From: Gemmatimonadota bacterium
Lineage (GTDB): Bacteria; Gemmatimonadota; Gemmatimonadetes; Longimicrobiales; Gaopeijiaceae
Direction: 5' to 3'
Length of the DNA stretch: 61,353 bases
Assembly (NCBI GenBank): GCA_007120305.1
Contig: SKNW01000037.1
Location: forward strand, 1 to 61,353
Part shown: positions 1-9,781 of the stretch, piece after piece
Layout: every line of letters starts with the position of its first letter
How positions within the stretch are numbered: the first letter of the stretch is position 1
The notes under the pieces: model-generated
Seen by the model: only the letters and a program-made list of their open reading frames with translations
The model's database searches: none
Told to the model about the DNA's origin: nothing
Program-made: the position numbers and the translations under genes

Positions 1-163
1 AGCATTCCCTTTCCCCTGTGGTGTCCCGCTCACCGGAGGGGTCGCTACGCCTCCGGGACCGCAGACCTCAATCCAGGTCCAACGATCCTGGAGACCGAAG
101 GGCGACACCATGGCCCGGAGGGAACCCCCTGGAAGGCCGTTGAAGAAGTAGAGGGGACTACCG

Positions 164-3100
164 CTACCGCGCGCGACTGCGGGCCGCCACGCCCTCGCCC
201 ACGGCCGTCTCGCCGCCAGGGGAGCTTGCGCCCCGGGCGATCTCCAGGGCCCGGTTCTTCACGGCTGCCGCCCACAGGCCCATGTCGTCGAACCAGGCGT
301 ACAGGGTCGGCGTGAGGGCGAGCGTGAGGATCGTCGACGTGGCAAGCCCGCCGATCACCGCCTGTCCGATGGGCGCGAACATCTGCCCCATTCCCTCGGT
401 AGCCAGGAAGGCCATGGGGACCAGCCCGAACAGGGTGGTGAGACTGGTCATCAGGATCGGTCGGAGGCGAGCCGTACACCCGGTCAGGAGCGCCTCCCTT
501 CGCTCCATCCCCCGCTGCCGGAGCTGGTTCACGAGGTCGATCATCACGATGGAGTTGTTCACCACGATCCCCACCGTGATCAGGACCCCGAGAAAGGAGA
601 GGATGGAGAAGGTGGACCCGGTCAGGAGAAAGATGAGCCCGAGCCCGGGGACGGCGAAGAAGATGGAGAAGTAGATGATGAGCGGGAGGAGCAGACTCTC
701 GAAGAGGGCCGCCAGGATCAGGTAGATCAGGATCAGGGCCAGCCCCCCGGCCATGGCCATGTCGCCGAACTGCTCCTGCTCCTCGGCAAAGCCCCGCCCC
801 AGGTCCCAGCGGTAGCCGGGGGGGAGCTCGAAGCCCGCCATGGCGAGCTGCACGTCGGCGAGCACGTCCTCCCGGTTGCTCCCCACGGAAAGCTCACCCG
901 ACACGGTGACCGCCGTCTGGCGGTTCTCGCGCTGAATGTCCTGCGGGCCTCCCACCACGAGGATATCGGCCACCGTCCCAAGGGGAACGCTGACGCCATC
1001 CACGGAGCCGACGGCCAGGTTCCCCATCTGGGCGATGGACACCCGGTCCTCGTCGCGGAGCTGGAGGAGGACGTCCACCTCCCGCTCCCCGGCTCGGAAG
1101 CGTGTGGCCACCTGGCCGCGGAGGGCCCCGGAAACCGCCTGGGCCACCTGCTCCGAGGTCAGCCCCTGCCGCTCCGCCGCCCGACGGTCCACACGGACTC
1201 GGACCTCCTCGTTCCCCGACTCCAGGCTGTTGTCCAGCTGCGAGATGCCGGGGACGCTGGCCTGAAGGTGGAGTTCCACAGCCTCCGCCAGGCGGGCCAG
1301 CTCGCTCGTGCTCTCGCCCACGATGCGGACCTGAACCCCCGAGACGCGACCGAACCCGCGGCGCTGCCGCCACTCGACGCCGGGGATCACCGGCAGGACG
1401 TCCTGGATGGCCTCCGAGATCTCCGCCGTCGACCGCGTCCCTCCTTCCGAGAAGGGCTTGAGGGTCATGAAGAGGCTGGAGAAGTTGCCCCCGGAGAAGG
1501 CCGAGACGTTCGTGATCTCGAACTCCTCGGTCCGGTCCAGGAGGATGCGCTCGGCACTGGCAAAGATCTCGCTGCGCTCCTCTACCGAGATGCCCCGGGG
1601 CGTGGAAATCCCCATCCGGATGAAGCGGTTGTCCTCTTCGGGCATGAGCTCCCGGGGGAGTTCGGCCAGCACCCAGCCTCCGGCGGCGAAGAGGGCGATG
1701 CCAAAGGCCGCGGTGGCCAGGCGGTGATCCAGCACCCGGTCCAGGAGGTTCCGGTACCGCTGGTTGAGCCACTTCATGGCGCGACCCGGCGCCGGCATCT
1801 CCCCGCGGAGGAGGCGCACCGCCAGAAGGGGGACCAGGGTGAAGGCGATGACCAGGGAGCCGATCATGGTGAAGGAGATGCTGGTTCCGAAGGCCCGGAA
1901 CTGGGTCCCCATCTGGTTGGGTGGCAGGAAGAAGAGGGGCGTGAAGACGATGATCGTCGTCAGCGTCCCCGACAGGATGGCGAGCCCCACCTCGTTTGCC
2001 CCGTCCGTGGCCGCCTTTTCGGGCTCCGAGCCCATTTCCCGGTGGCGGAAGATGTTCTCCACCACCACCACGGCGTTGTCGATGAGCATCCCCACAGCCA
2101 GCATCAGCCCCGAGAGGGTGATGATGTTGAGGGAGTCCCCGGCCACAAAGAGGATGATGACGGCGAAGATGAGCGAGACGGGGATCGCCGCCGCCACGAT
2201 GAAGGTGGGGGTGATGCGGCGGAGAAAGATGAAGAGCATGAGCACGGCGAGTGCTCCGCCGAAGGCTCCCGCCTGCGTCAGGAGCTTCAGGACCTCGAGG
2301 ATACCGTCGGACTGGTCCTGCCAGGTCCGGAACTGGACCCCCTCGAGGCCAGGCTGCCTCGAGATCTCCTCCATGGTGGCCTTCACCGCCCGGGAGACCT
2401 CCACGATGTTGGCGTCCGATTCCTTGTAGATCTGGGCCTGCCGGGCGTTCACCCCATTCTGCCGGAAGAAGAAGTCCCGCTCGGGGAAGTCATAGGTCAC
2501 CTCGGCCACATCACCGAGCCGGACCCCGGCCGTGGTCAAGGGAAGTCGCTCGATGGCCTCCACGGAGGTGAGCTGCCCCTCCGCCCGGATCAGGAAGCGG
2601 GTGCCGTCCACCTCCAGCTCTCCGGCACTGTAGTCCTGGTTCCCCCGGCTCAGCGCCTGGGAGATCATGGCGATGGTGACGCCCTGGGCCCGCATCCGGT
2701 CCTGGTCCAGCTCGATGGCGACCTCACGGGACTCGAGCCCCGAGAACTCCACCTGGGCCACCCCCGAAACCTGGAGCAGGGCCGGCTCGATCCGCCGCTC
2801 CACGAGCTCGGTAAGTCGCGCCGGGTCCCCGTCCCATGACACGGCCGCGCGAAGGACCGGCTGCTCGTCGGACGAGAACCTGCGGATGTTGACCCGCTGG
2901 ACGTCGGCAGGGAGGTCCCTCCGCACCTGTTCCACCCGCTCCCTCACCTCGAGAGATGCCAGGTCCATGTTGGTACCGGGCTGGAACTCCAGTTCGATCC
3001 GACCCTGTCGTGCGGATGCCGTGGCACGGATGGTCTCCAGTCGCCGCACCGTTCCCAGCGCTTCTTCCAGAGGACGGACGATCCGTCGCTCGACTTCGGC

Positions 3101-3268
3101 CGGCGAGGCATCGGGATACGGCACCGTCACCTGCAGGACCGGCCGCTCGAAGGACGGGAACATGTCCAGCGAGATTCGCGTGAGCGAAAGGAGACCCATG
3201 ACCACCACGGTGACCACCAGCATGCCGGTGGTCACGGGGTTTCGAACGGAGAAGCGTGGGAGGGACAT
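164..3268 (-). CDS. RND family efflux transporter permease (AcrB/MdtB-like)
   Basis: 1034 aa ORF; N-term MSLPRFSVRNPVTTGMLVVTVVVMGLLSL, GMLIDNAVVVVENIFRHRE and GIVVNNSIVMIDLVNQLR motifs typical of the RND superfamily. Confidence 0.95.
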   Translation of the reverse strand: MSLPRFSVRNPVTTGMLVVTVVVMGLLSLTRISLDMFPSFERPVLQVTVPYPDASPAEVERRIVRPLEEALGTVRRLETIRATASARQGRIELEFQPGTNMDLASLEVRERVEQVRRDLPADVQRVNIRRFSSDEQPVLRAAVSWDGDPARLTELVERRIEPALLQVSGVAQVEFSGLESREVAIELDQDRMRAQGVTIAMISQALSRGNQDYSAGELEVDGTRFLIRAEGQLTSVEAIERLPLTTAGVRLGDVAEVTYDFPERDFFFRQNGVNARQAQIYKESDANIVEVSRAVKATMEEISRQPGLEGVQFRTWQDQSDGILEVLKLLTQAGAFGGALAVLMLFIFLRRITPTFIVAAAIPVSLIFAVIILFVAGDSLNIITLSGLMLAVGMLIDNAVVVVENIFRHREMGSEPEKAATDGANEVGLAILSGTLTTIIVFTPLFFLPPNQMGTQFRAFGTSISFTMIGSLVIAFTLVPLLAVRLLRGEMPAPGRAMKWLNQRYRNLLDRVLDHRLATAAFGIALFAAGGWVLAELPRELMPEEDNRFIRMGISTPRGISVEERSEIFASAERILLDRTEEFEITNVSAFSGGNFSSLFMTLKPFSEGGTRSTAEISEAIQDVLPVIPGVEWRQRRGFGRVSGVQVRIVGESTSELARLAEAVELHLQASVPGISQLDNSLESGNEEVRVRVDRRAAERQGLTSEQVAQAVSGALRGQVATRFRAGEREVDVLLQLRDEDRVSIAQMGNLAVGSVDGVSVPLGTVADILVVGGPQDIQRENRQTAVTVSGELSVGSNREDVLADVQLAMAGFELPPGYRWDLGRGFAEEQEQFGDMAMAGGLALILIYLILAALFESLLLPLIIYFSIFFAVPGLGLIFLLTGSTFSILSFLGVLITVGIVVNNSIVMIDLVNQLRQRGMERREALLTGCTARLRPILMTSLTTLFGLVPMAFLATEGMGQMFAPIGQAVIGGLATSTILTLALTPTLYAWFDDMGLWAAAVKNRALEIARGASSPGGETAVGEGVAARSRAR

Positions 3269-3309
3269 GTCGAACGACCTCGGGGATCAGTTCAGGGAGA
3301 GCAGGTGAA

Positions 3310-6300
3310 TCAGGCGGGACCGGGAGCAGGCTCCCCCGACCGGGAGGACGCTGGTGACCCGGAGGACGTCGGCGCCATGGCCATGGCTTCCCGTCGTGCC
3401 CGCTCGCCCCGGATCTCGAACACCTGGTACAGGACGGGCACCACGATCAGGGTGAGCAGGGTGGACACGATGAGCCCACCGATGACGGGGATCGCCAGCG
3501 GGACGCGCAACTCGGCTCCCTCGCCGGGAATGAGGGCCAGGGGAAGGAGGCCCAGCACGGTGGTCAGGGTGGACATGAGAATGGGTCGCAGACGAACCCG
3601 CCCGGCCTCCACCACGGCCTCGTCCAGCGCCATTCCCTCTTCCCGGCGCAGGACGTTGATGAAGTCGACGAGGACAATGGCATTGTTCACCACGATCCCC
3701 ACCAGCATGACCATCCCGATGAGCGCCACCACCGAGATGGTGTTCCCCGTGATCCAGAGGGCCGCCAGCGCTCCCGGAAGGGCAAGGGGCACCGACACCA
3801 GGATGACCCCCGGGAGCTTGAAGGATTCGAACTGGCTGGCCATGACCAGGTAGACCAGGAAGACGGCCAGAAGGAGCGCCAGCTGCATGGACTCCACCGA
3901 CTGCTGCAGATCCCGGGACTGCCCGGCCACGGCAATGTTGATGTCGTCAGGGACCGGGACGTTCCGCATCTCGGTCTCGATCCGCGAGATGATCCCGGCC
4001 AGGTCCGTCCCTACCGGACGGGCCTCGACCAGGGCGACCCGGGAGCCGCCCCGCCGGACGATCTCCGCAGGACCGTCCTGGAAGCCCAGCTCCGCCACCG
4101 CCGAGAGCGCGATGCTCCCGCCTCCGCCCGGCACGTCGAGGCGAAGGTTGGCGAGGTCGGCCAGCGTCGCTCGCTGTTCTTCGCGTGCCCGAACGAGGAC
4201 CGTCAGGTCGCGGTCCCGCTCGGTGAACTCCGTGGCGGGTGCCCCGCGGACCCGGGTCTGGATGGCCTCTGCCGCATCCCCTACCGTGAGGCCCAGCCGG
4301 GCCAGGCGCTCCCGGTCGAAGCGGATGGAAATCTCGGGGGTTCCCTGGCGGCGCTCTTCTTCCACACCCGTGACACCGGGCATGGCCCGAAGGGTGGCCC
4401 GCACGTCGGCGGCCACCTCGTTCAGGCCCCGGAGGTCGAAGCCGCGGACCTCCACTTCCACGGGCGCGTTGACGGTGAAGAGCTTGGGACGGTCCACCCG
4501 GACCTGGAGCCCGGGGAGATCCCCCAGGCGCTCCGTCATCCGGGCGGCCAGTCGGTCCTCATCGCGTGAGAGCCCTTCGAGGCGCACGAGCAGGGTCGCC
4601 GCATGGCGTTCCCGCTCCCCGGTCCGACCCAGCGTGCCGGCCCCACCCCGGACGCCCACGTTGGTGAAGATCTCCCGGGCCTCAGGGAACTCCCGCTCCA
4701 GGAGCGCCTCGGCCTGGCGGGCCAGCTCCTCCATCCGGAGGAGGCTCGTTCCCGGCGTGGCCTCGAGTTCCACCACCAGTTCCCCCTGCGAGAGCTCCGG
4801 CACAAGGGAGACGCCGATCCGGGGGAGCAGCAGTCCACCCGCGGCCAGCATGAGGACGGCCACGCCGACCACGATCACGGGTCGACGCAGCGAAGCCGAG
4901 AGGAGCCGGGGATAGCTGCGCTCCAGCCCCTGGTAGAGGCGATCAAAGCCGTCGACGAAGGCCCCGAACAGCCGGCCGGGCCCCTTCCCTGCCGTGCGAC
5001 CGGCGCGGAGCACCGATCCGGTGCCCAGGGCGACGGCCTCGCCGATTCGCCCGGGCCGCTTCGACCCCGCCTCGGCGGCACCCATGCGGGCCTGCACCCC
5101 TCCCCCCCGCCCCGCCAGCATGGGGATCAGGGTCAGGGATACGACCAGGGAGGCGAGCAGAGCAAAGGACACCGTCCAGGCCTGGTCCCCGAAGAGCTGC
5201 CCGGCGATTCCCTCCACGAACACGATGGGGAGGAAGACCGCCACGGTGGTCAGGGTCGAGGCCACCACGGCCCGTCCCACCACCGAGGTTCCGTGCCGCG
5301 CCGCTTCGGCGGGCGAGGCTCCGCGATCCCGATCCCGGGCAATGGACTCCAGCACCACGATCGCGCTGTCCACCAGCATCCCGATGCCCAGGGCCAGCCC
5401 CCCCAGCGACATGATGTTCAGCGTGATGTCGCGCGAGAACATGAGGACGAAGGTGGCCACCACGGAAATGGGGATGGCCGTCACCACGATCAGCGTGGTG
5501 GGGATGTGCCGGAGGAAGAGGAGCAGCACCAGCATGGCGAAAAGACCGCCGAAGATGGCGGCCTTCCCCACGTCGTCCACCGCATTCTCGATGAAGGTGG
5601 CCTGGTCGCTGATGACCGTGGTGGTGATCCCGCGCGGGAGATCCGACTCCACGAGCTCGATTCGTTCCCGGATCAGGCGCGAGAGGGCGACGATGTTGGA
5701 GGTGGACTCACGGAGCACCGCGACTTCCACCGCTTCGTTCCCGTTCACCAGGGTCACGGTCTCCCGTTCCTGCGCCCCGCGCCGGACCGTGGCCACGTCG
5801 GAGAGGAGAATGGGCTCGCCGGCCGCCGTCCCCACCACCACGCGGAGCATCTCGTTCACGTCGGTGAACTCGTTGACGGTCCGCACCACGTACTGGGCAT
5901 CCCCCTCCTCGAGGATGCCGCCGGCGAGGTTGATGTTCTCCGCCTCCAGCCGCCGGGCCACCTGGGCAAAGGGAATGCCCAGGTTCGCCAGGCGACCCTC
6001 GTCCACCTCCACCAGGATCTCCTCCTGGAGACCGCCGGTGACGCGCACCGCCGCCACCCCCTCCACGCCCTCGAGGGTCCGGCGCACCTGCTCCTCGGCG
6101 AGCCACCGGAGGGCGATGAGTTCCTGCCGATCCCCGGCGATGCGGGGATCCAGCGGGCGATCCGCCACGAGGGCGAAGCGGATCACCGGTTCGGAAGCGG
6201 GATCGTACCGGGCCAGGGTCGGACGACCTGCCGCCGGCGGGAGGTTGATCAGGTCGAGCCGCTCCCGGAGATCCAGGGCGGCGAAGTCCATGTCGGTTCC

Positions 6301-6591
6301 CCACCGGAACTGGATCGTGATGTCGGAGCGTCCCGGGCGGGACCGGGAGGTCACCTGCTGCACGCCCTGGACAATGGAGATGGCCTCCTCGATGGGGCGG
6401 GAAATCAGGTTCTCGATCTCCCGGGGGCCGACTCCGCCGTACTCGGTCTCGATGGACACCGTCGGGAACGACAGGTCCGGAAGGAGGTCCACCTGGAGGC
6501 GGGAAAAGGAAACCGCTCCGAAGACCAGCACCGCGATGAAGGCCATGGAGACCGCCACCGGGCGTGCTACCGAGAAGTCGACGACCTTCAC
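3310..6591 (-). CDS. RND family efflux transporter permease (second, tandem copy)
   Basis: 1093 aa ORF; FSVARPVAVSMAFIAVLVFG, GMLVDSAIVVLESIARDRDRG, VGIVVNNAIVLVDFINVLRREEG. Confidence 0.95.
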   Translation of the reverse strand: MKVVDFSVARPVAVSMAFIAVLVFGAVSFSRLQVDLLPDLSFPTVSIETEYGGVGPREIENLISRPIEEAISIVQGVQQVTSRSRPGRSDITIQFRWGTDMDFAALDLRERLDLINLPPAAGRPTLARYDPASEPVIRFALVADRPLDPRIAGDRQELIALRWLAEEQVRRTLEGVEGVAAVRVTGGLQEEILVEVDEGRLANLGIPFAQVARRLEAENINLAGGILEEGDAQYVVRTVNEFTDVNEMLRVVVGTAAGEPILLSDVATVRRGAQERETVTLVNGNEAVEVAVLRESTSNIVALSRLIRERIELVESDLPRGITTTVISDQATFIENAVDDVGKAAIFGGLFAMLVLLLFLRHIPTTLIVVTAIPISVVATFVLMFSRDITLNIMSLGGLALGIGMLVDSAIVVLESIARDRDRGASPAEAARHGTSVVGRAVVASTLTTVAVFLPIVFVEGIAGQLFGDQAWTVSFALLASLVVSLTLIPMLAGRGGGVQARMGAAEAGSKRPGRIGEAVALGTGSVLRAGRTAGKGPGRLFGAFVDGFDRLYQGLERSYPRLLSASLRRPVIVVGVAVLMLAAGGLLLPRIGVSLVPELSQGELVVELEATPGTSLLRMEELARQAEALLEREFPEAREIFTNVGVRGGAGTLGRTGERERHAATLLVRLEGLSRDEDRLAARMTERLGDLPGLQVRVDRPKLFTVNAPVEVEVRGFDLRGLNEVAADVRATLRAMPGVTGVEEERRQGTPEISIRFDRERLARLGLTVGDAAEAIQTRVRGAPATEFTERDRDLTVLVRAREEQRATLADLANLRLDVPGGGGSIALSAVAELGFQDGPAEIVRRGGSRVALVEARPVGTDLAGIISRIETEMRNVPVPDDINIAVAGQSRDLQQSVESMQLALLLAVFLVYLVMASQFESFKLPGVILVSVPLALPGALAALWITGNTISVVALIGMVMLVGIVVNNAIVLVDFINVLRREEGMALDEAVVEAGRVRLRPILMSTLTTVLGLLPLALIPGEGAELRVPLAIPVIGGLIVSTLLTLIVVPVLYQVFEIRGERARREAMAMAPTSSGSPASSRSGEPAPGPA

Positions 6592-7754
6592 GGGGTATCC
6601 CCGCCCGTTACCGGTTGGCCGTCACGCTGCATGACCCGCACAGGGGCCATGGGCCGGAGATTGTCCTGCCCCACAATGACCACGGTATCGCCGGGGGCGA
6701 CTCCGGTACGGATCTCCACCTGGTCCCCGCGGGAGTACCCCAGGGTCACTTCCCGCTCCATGGCCACATTCTCCTGGATCACGAAGACCCGGGGAGCGGC
6801 GCCGTCCACCAGGACCGCGGTGCGGGGGAGGGTGATGCGGTCCTCCAGCGTCTCCGTAACCAGGTCCACATTCACGAACTGGCCTGGACGGAGCACCACA
6901 CCACCCGTGTTGGCGGCGACCGTGACCGTCACCTGAACGGTCCCGCTCGATGCATCCACCACCGGGCGGATCCGCTCCACGCGGCCGCTGGCCACCGGGG
7001 CCGCCCCCTCCTGGATGATGACGCGGGCCAGCTGGCCCACCTGGACACGTGCGGCCTCCCGCTCGGGTACGGCTACCAGGGCCTCGAGACGGTCCAGGTC
7101 GGCGAGCCCGAAGGCCGCGGCGGCCGTGGTCACCTGCTGACCCCGCTCCACGTAGCGGTGCGTGATGGTGCCGGCAAAGGGGGCCCGGATCACGGCGTTT
7201 TCGACACGGAGGCGCGCCAGGCCAAGGTCCGCCTCGGCGACCCTGGCCTCGGATGCCAGGCGCTCCACCTCCTGCTCCGAGATCAGGTCCATGGCGGCCA
7301 GGGCCCGAGCCCTCTCCACCGCGTCCTTGGCGGACTGGGCACGGGCGTCGGACTGCTCCGCCTGGAGCACCCACTCGGCGTCATCCAGACGCGCCAGGGC
7401 CTGCCCCTCGGAGACCCGCGCCCCTTCCTGCACCATGATCTGGGCGAGGATCCCCCCCTGCTTGGGAAGAACGTCCACCTGCTCCCGGGCCCGAAGATTC
7501 GTGGAGCCGCGGAGCGTGACTTCGAGATCCCCGGGCTGGACCACCTGCACGGAAACCGGCGTGGCCCGGGCGGCGCCGCCGCCAGGGGGCCCACCCGCAC
7601 CTGGAGGTCCCCCCCCCGGTGCTCTCGCCAAGGCTTCCCCAGCCCCATCGTCACTCCCCCCGCAGCCCGCGGCGAGGAGCGTTGTCGCTCCCGCCATGGC
7701 CGTCAACAGGAGGGTGCGTCCCCTCCGGTTCGACCTCCCGATCCAGTGTTTCAT
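6588..7754 (-). CDS. RND efflux periplasmic adaptor (HlyD/AcrA family), likely lipoprotein
   Basis: ORF 6588..7808, start placed at MKHWIGRSN; lipobox-like TTLLAAGCGG; VSVQVVQPGDLEVTLRGS, biotinyl-lipoyl-like and VIRAPFAGTITHRYVERGQQV motifs; overlaps the downstream permease by 4 nt. Confidence 0.9.
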   Translation of the reverse strand: MKHWIGRSNRRGRTLLLTAMAGATTLLAAGCGGSDDGAGEALARAPGGGPPGAGGPPGGGAARATPVSVQVVQPGDLEVTLRGSTNLRAREQVDVLPKQGGILAQIMVQEGARVSEGQALARLDDAEWVLQAEQSDARAQSAKDAVERARALAAMDLISEQEVERLASEARVAEADLGLARLRVENAVIRAPFAGTITHRYVERGQQVTTAAAAFGLADLDRLEALVAVPEREAARVQVGQLARVIIQEGAAPVASGRVERIRPVVDASSGTVQVTVTVAANTGGVVLRPGQFVNVDLVTETLEDRITLPRTAVLVDGAAPRVFVIQENVAMEREVTLGYSRGDQVEIRTGVAPGDTVVIVGQDNLRPMAPVRVMQRDGQPVTGGDTP

Positions 7755-7814
7755 GCTCGCGTCCTCGACTATGTGAAGGTCCGGACGCCGAACGCGCCCG
7801 AGCCGCAAGATTCT

Positions 7815-9353
7815 TCAGGGGCGGAGAGACCCACCCACCAGTGATTCCAGCCCTGCCATGGCCCGCTGCATCTCGTACCGGGCGTTGATCTCGTCCCGCT
7901 CCGCCTGGGAGAGGTTCGTCTGTGCGTCGGCCACCTCGATGGATGAGGCAAGGCCCAGGCGGAACCGTTCCTGGGCGAGCCGAAGTTCGTCGGCGGCGGT
8001 GCTCCGGATCCTCACCTGCAGCTCCACCACCTGCTGCGAGGTCTCCACGTCGCGGACCGCCGTGGTCACTTCGGCCCGAAGGCGGAGTTCCTCGGCCCGG
8101 AGCTGCTCCCGGGCGTTGGAGGCGTCGAGTTCGGCCTGCTCCACGCTCCGTCGGCGCTGTCCCCCGGTGAAGACCGGGACGGAAAGCGACATGGAGAGGC
8201 TCAGGGGCTGCCGGCGGTAGCTGAACGGGAAGCCCGAGTTGTTCGCCTCCACCCGGTCCCGGATCTGGGCCTCGACGCTCGGAAGGGCCGGGTTGAGCAC
8301 CGCGCAGTCCCGAGGGGGGTCCCCCAGCAGCTCCCGGATCCGATTGTCCTGGAGGCAGGCCGAGAACCGACCGGCCTGGGAACCCATCTCCTGGCTGATC
8401 AGCGGGTCCAGGTCACCGGCCACGAAGACCGACCCCGAAAACCCGGCCGAGAGGGACAGGTTCGGCAGGAAGGCCGTCCGGGCCGAACGCGCCCCGACCC
8501 GGGCGGCGTCCACGCCGGCGCGGGTCGCCCGAATGACCGGGTTTCCTTCGAGGGCGCGGACCAGGAGGGCCTCGGCGTCGAGGGCAGGGATGGCCTCATC
8601 AAAGGTGGTGGTCAGCGCCACATCCTCGGCCAGGGTCACCCCCAGGAGCCTCGCCAGGTTCAGCCGCGTCGCCCGGGCCTGGTTCCGGCCCTGGACAAGC
8701 TGGACCTCGGCCTGGCCCGCCTGGACCTCGGCCCGTCGGATGTCCAGGGGGGTGGCGACACCCACCTCCACCTGGGCCTCGGCCAGGCGTACGGTGAGCG
8801 CCGCCCGCTCCAGCGCCGTCTCCGACTGGGCCACCTGGGCGTCGGCCTGGAGCACCGAGAGGTATGCGTTCGTGACCTCGGCGCGGAGTCCCAGCGATGC
8901 ACCCTCGACCCGGGCCCGGGCGGCGCTCGCCTCGGCCCTGGCCTGGCCCGGGCGCAGGAGGGTGGCCCCGTTCAGGGAATAGGACATGTTCACCGAGTAC
9001 GACGAGTTGTAGAACTGGGGCTGATTCCCCAGCACCACCGAACCCGCCCGACGCTCCCCGGAGGCCTGGTAGCCGTAGGAGTTGGAGAGGTTCAGCGAGG
9101 GGAGGAAGTCCCCACGGGCGGCACGCTGCTGGCGGTCTGCGGTCTCGATCTGGGTGGACTGGACCCGGAAGTCCGGGTTGTTCCGCTCCGCCAGCTCGAT
9201 GGCCTCCCCGAGCGAAAGTGCGGCCGGGCCCGGCTCGGTGGGGAGCTGTCCCACCAGAGGGGTTCCCGCAGAGAGACCGAGGAAAAGGAGGAGGATCGGC
9301 AGCGCGGAGATGGGGCGTGCCCGCCCCCTCTTGCCGATGATATCGTGTCGCAT
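7815..9353 (-). CDS. TolC family outer membrane efflux protein
   Basis: ORF 7815..9461, start placed at MRHDIIGKRGR with signal peptide; LSLGEAIELAERNNPDFRVQSTQIETADRQ and coiled-coil repeats; adjacent to RND genes. Confidence 0.9.
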   Translation of the reverse strand: MRHDIIGKRGRARPISALPILLLFLGLSAGTPLVGQLPTEPGPAALSLGEAIELAERNNPDFRVQSTQIETADRQQRAARGDFLPSLNLSNSYGYQASGERRAGSVVLGNQPQFYNSSYSVNMSYSLNGATLLRPGQARAEASAARARVEGASLGLRAEVTNAYLSVLQADAQVAQSETALERAALTVRLAEAQVEVGVATPLDIRRAEVQAGQAEVQLVQGRNQARATRLNLARLLGVTLAEDVALTTTFDEAIPALDAEALLVRALEGNPVIRATRAGVDAARVGARSARTAFLPNLSLSAGFSGSVFVAGDLDPLISQEMGSQAGRFSACLQDNRIRELLGDPPRDCAVLNPALPSVEAQIRDRVEANNSGFPFSYRRQPLSLSMSLSVPVFTGGQRRRSVEQAELDASNAREQLRAEELRLRAEVTTAVRDVETSQQVVELQVRIRSTAADELRLAQERFRLGLASSIEVADAQTNLSQAERDEINARYEMQRAMAGLESLVGGSLRP

Positions 9354-9781
9354 TCCAGAACCCACGGAAGACCTCGTGAACCTTTCACCGGCAAGCCGCA
9401 CCCGGTGCTCAACATGGAAGGAGCCGCGGTTCGAACGCCCTCTCCGAATCGTCGGCTCCACGAAAAACCCGCCCCGAACGGAAAAGGTTCAGGGCATCCC
9501 TGCGGCCTTCGCCTGCCTTCACGGACGCCGCACCCCCGCCACGACGTCCTTCAGGTTCCCGCGGGAATCTCGAGGACGGGGTTCACGAAGGAAGATGCGC
9601 GGACCCCGGAAAACGTTAGGATCCTGCAAGCCTCGCCGGTGAGGATCTCGAGCCCGGCTGAGGATCTCGACCCCGACTCCGGGAGGCGCACATTCGGGGG
9701 GCGCAACGCCACCCGACCATCACCTCCAGGATCCGCCGGGCCCCGGAACGGGGTGGCCGGCAGCCCTGACCGAGGACGTTG

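Noticed and set aside
1268-2839. 523-aa plus-strand ORF
   Set aside because: Antisense to the RND permease; His/Asp/Gly/Arg-rich shadow ORF expected in high-GC DNA, no recognised motif.
4603-6936. 777-aa plus-strand ORF
   Set aside because: Shadow ORF opposite the second RND permease and adaptor; low-complexity composition.
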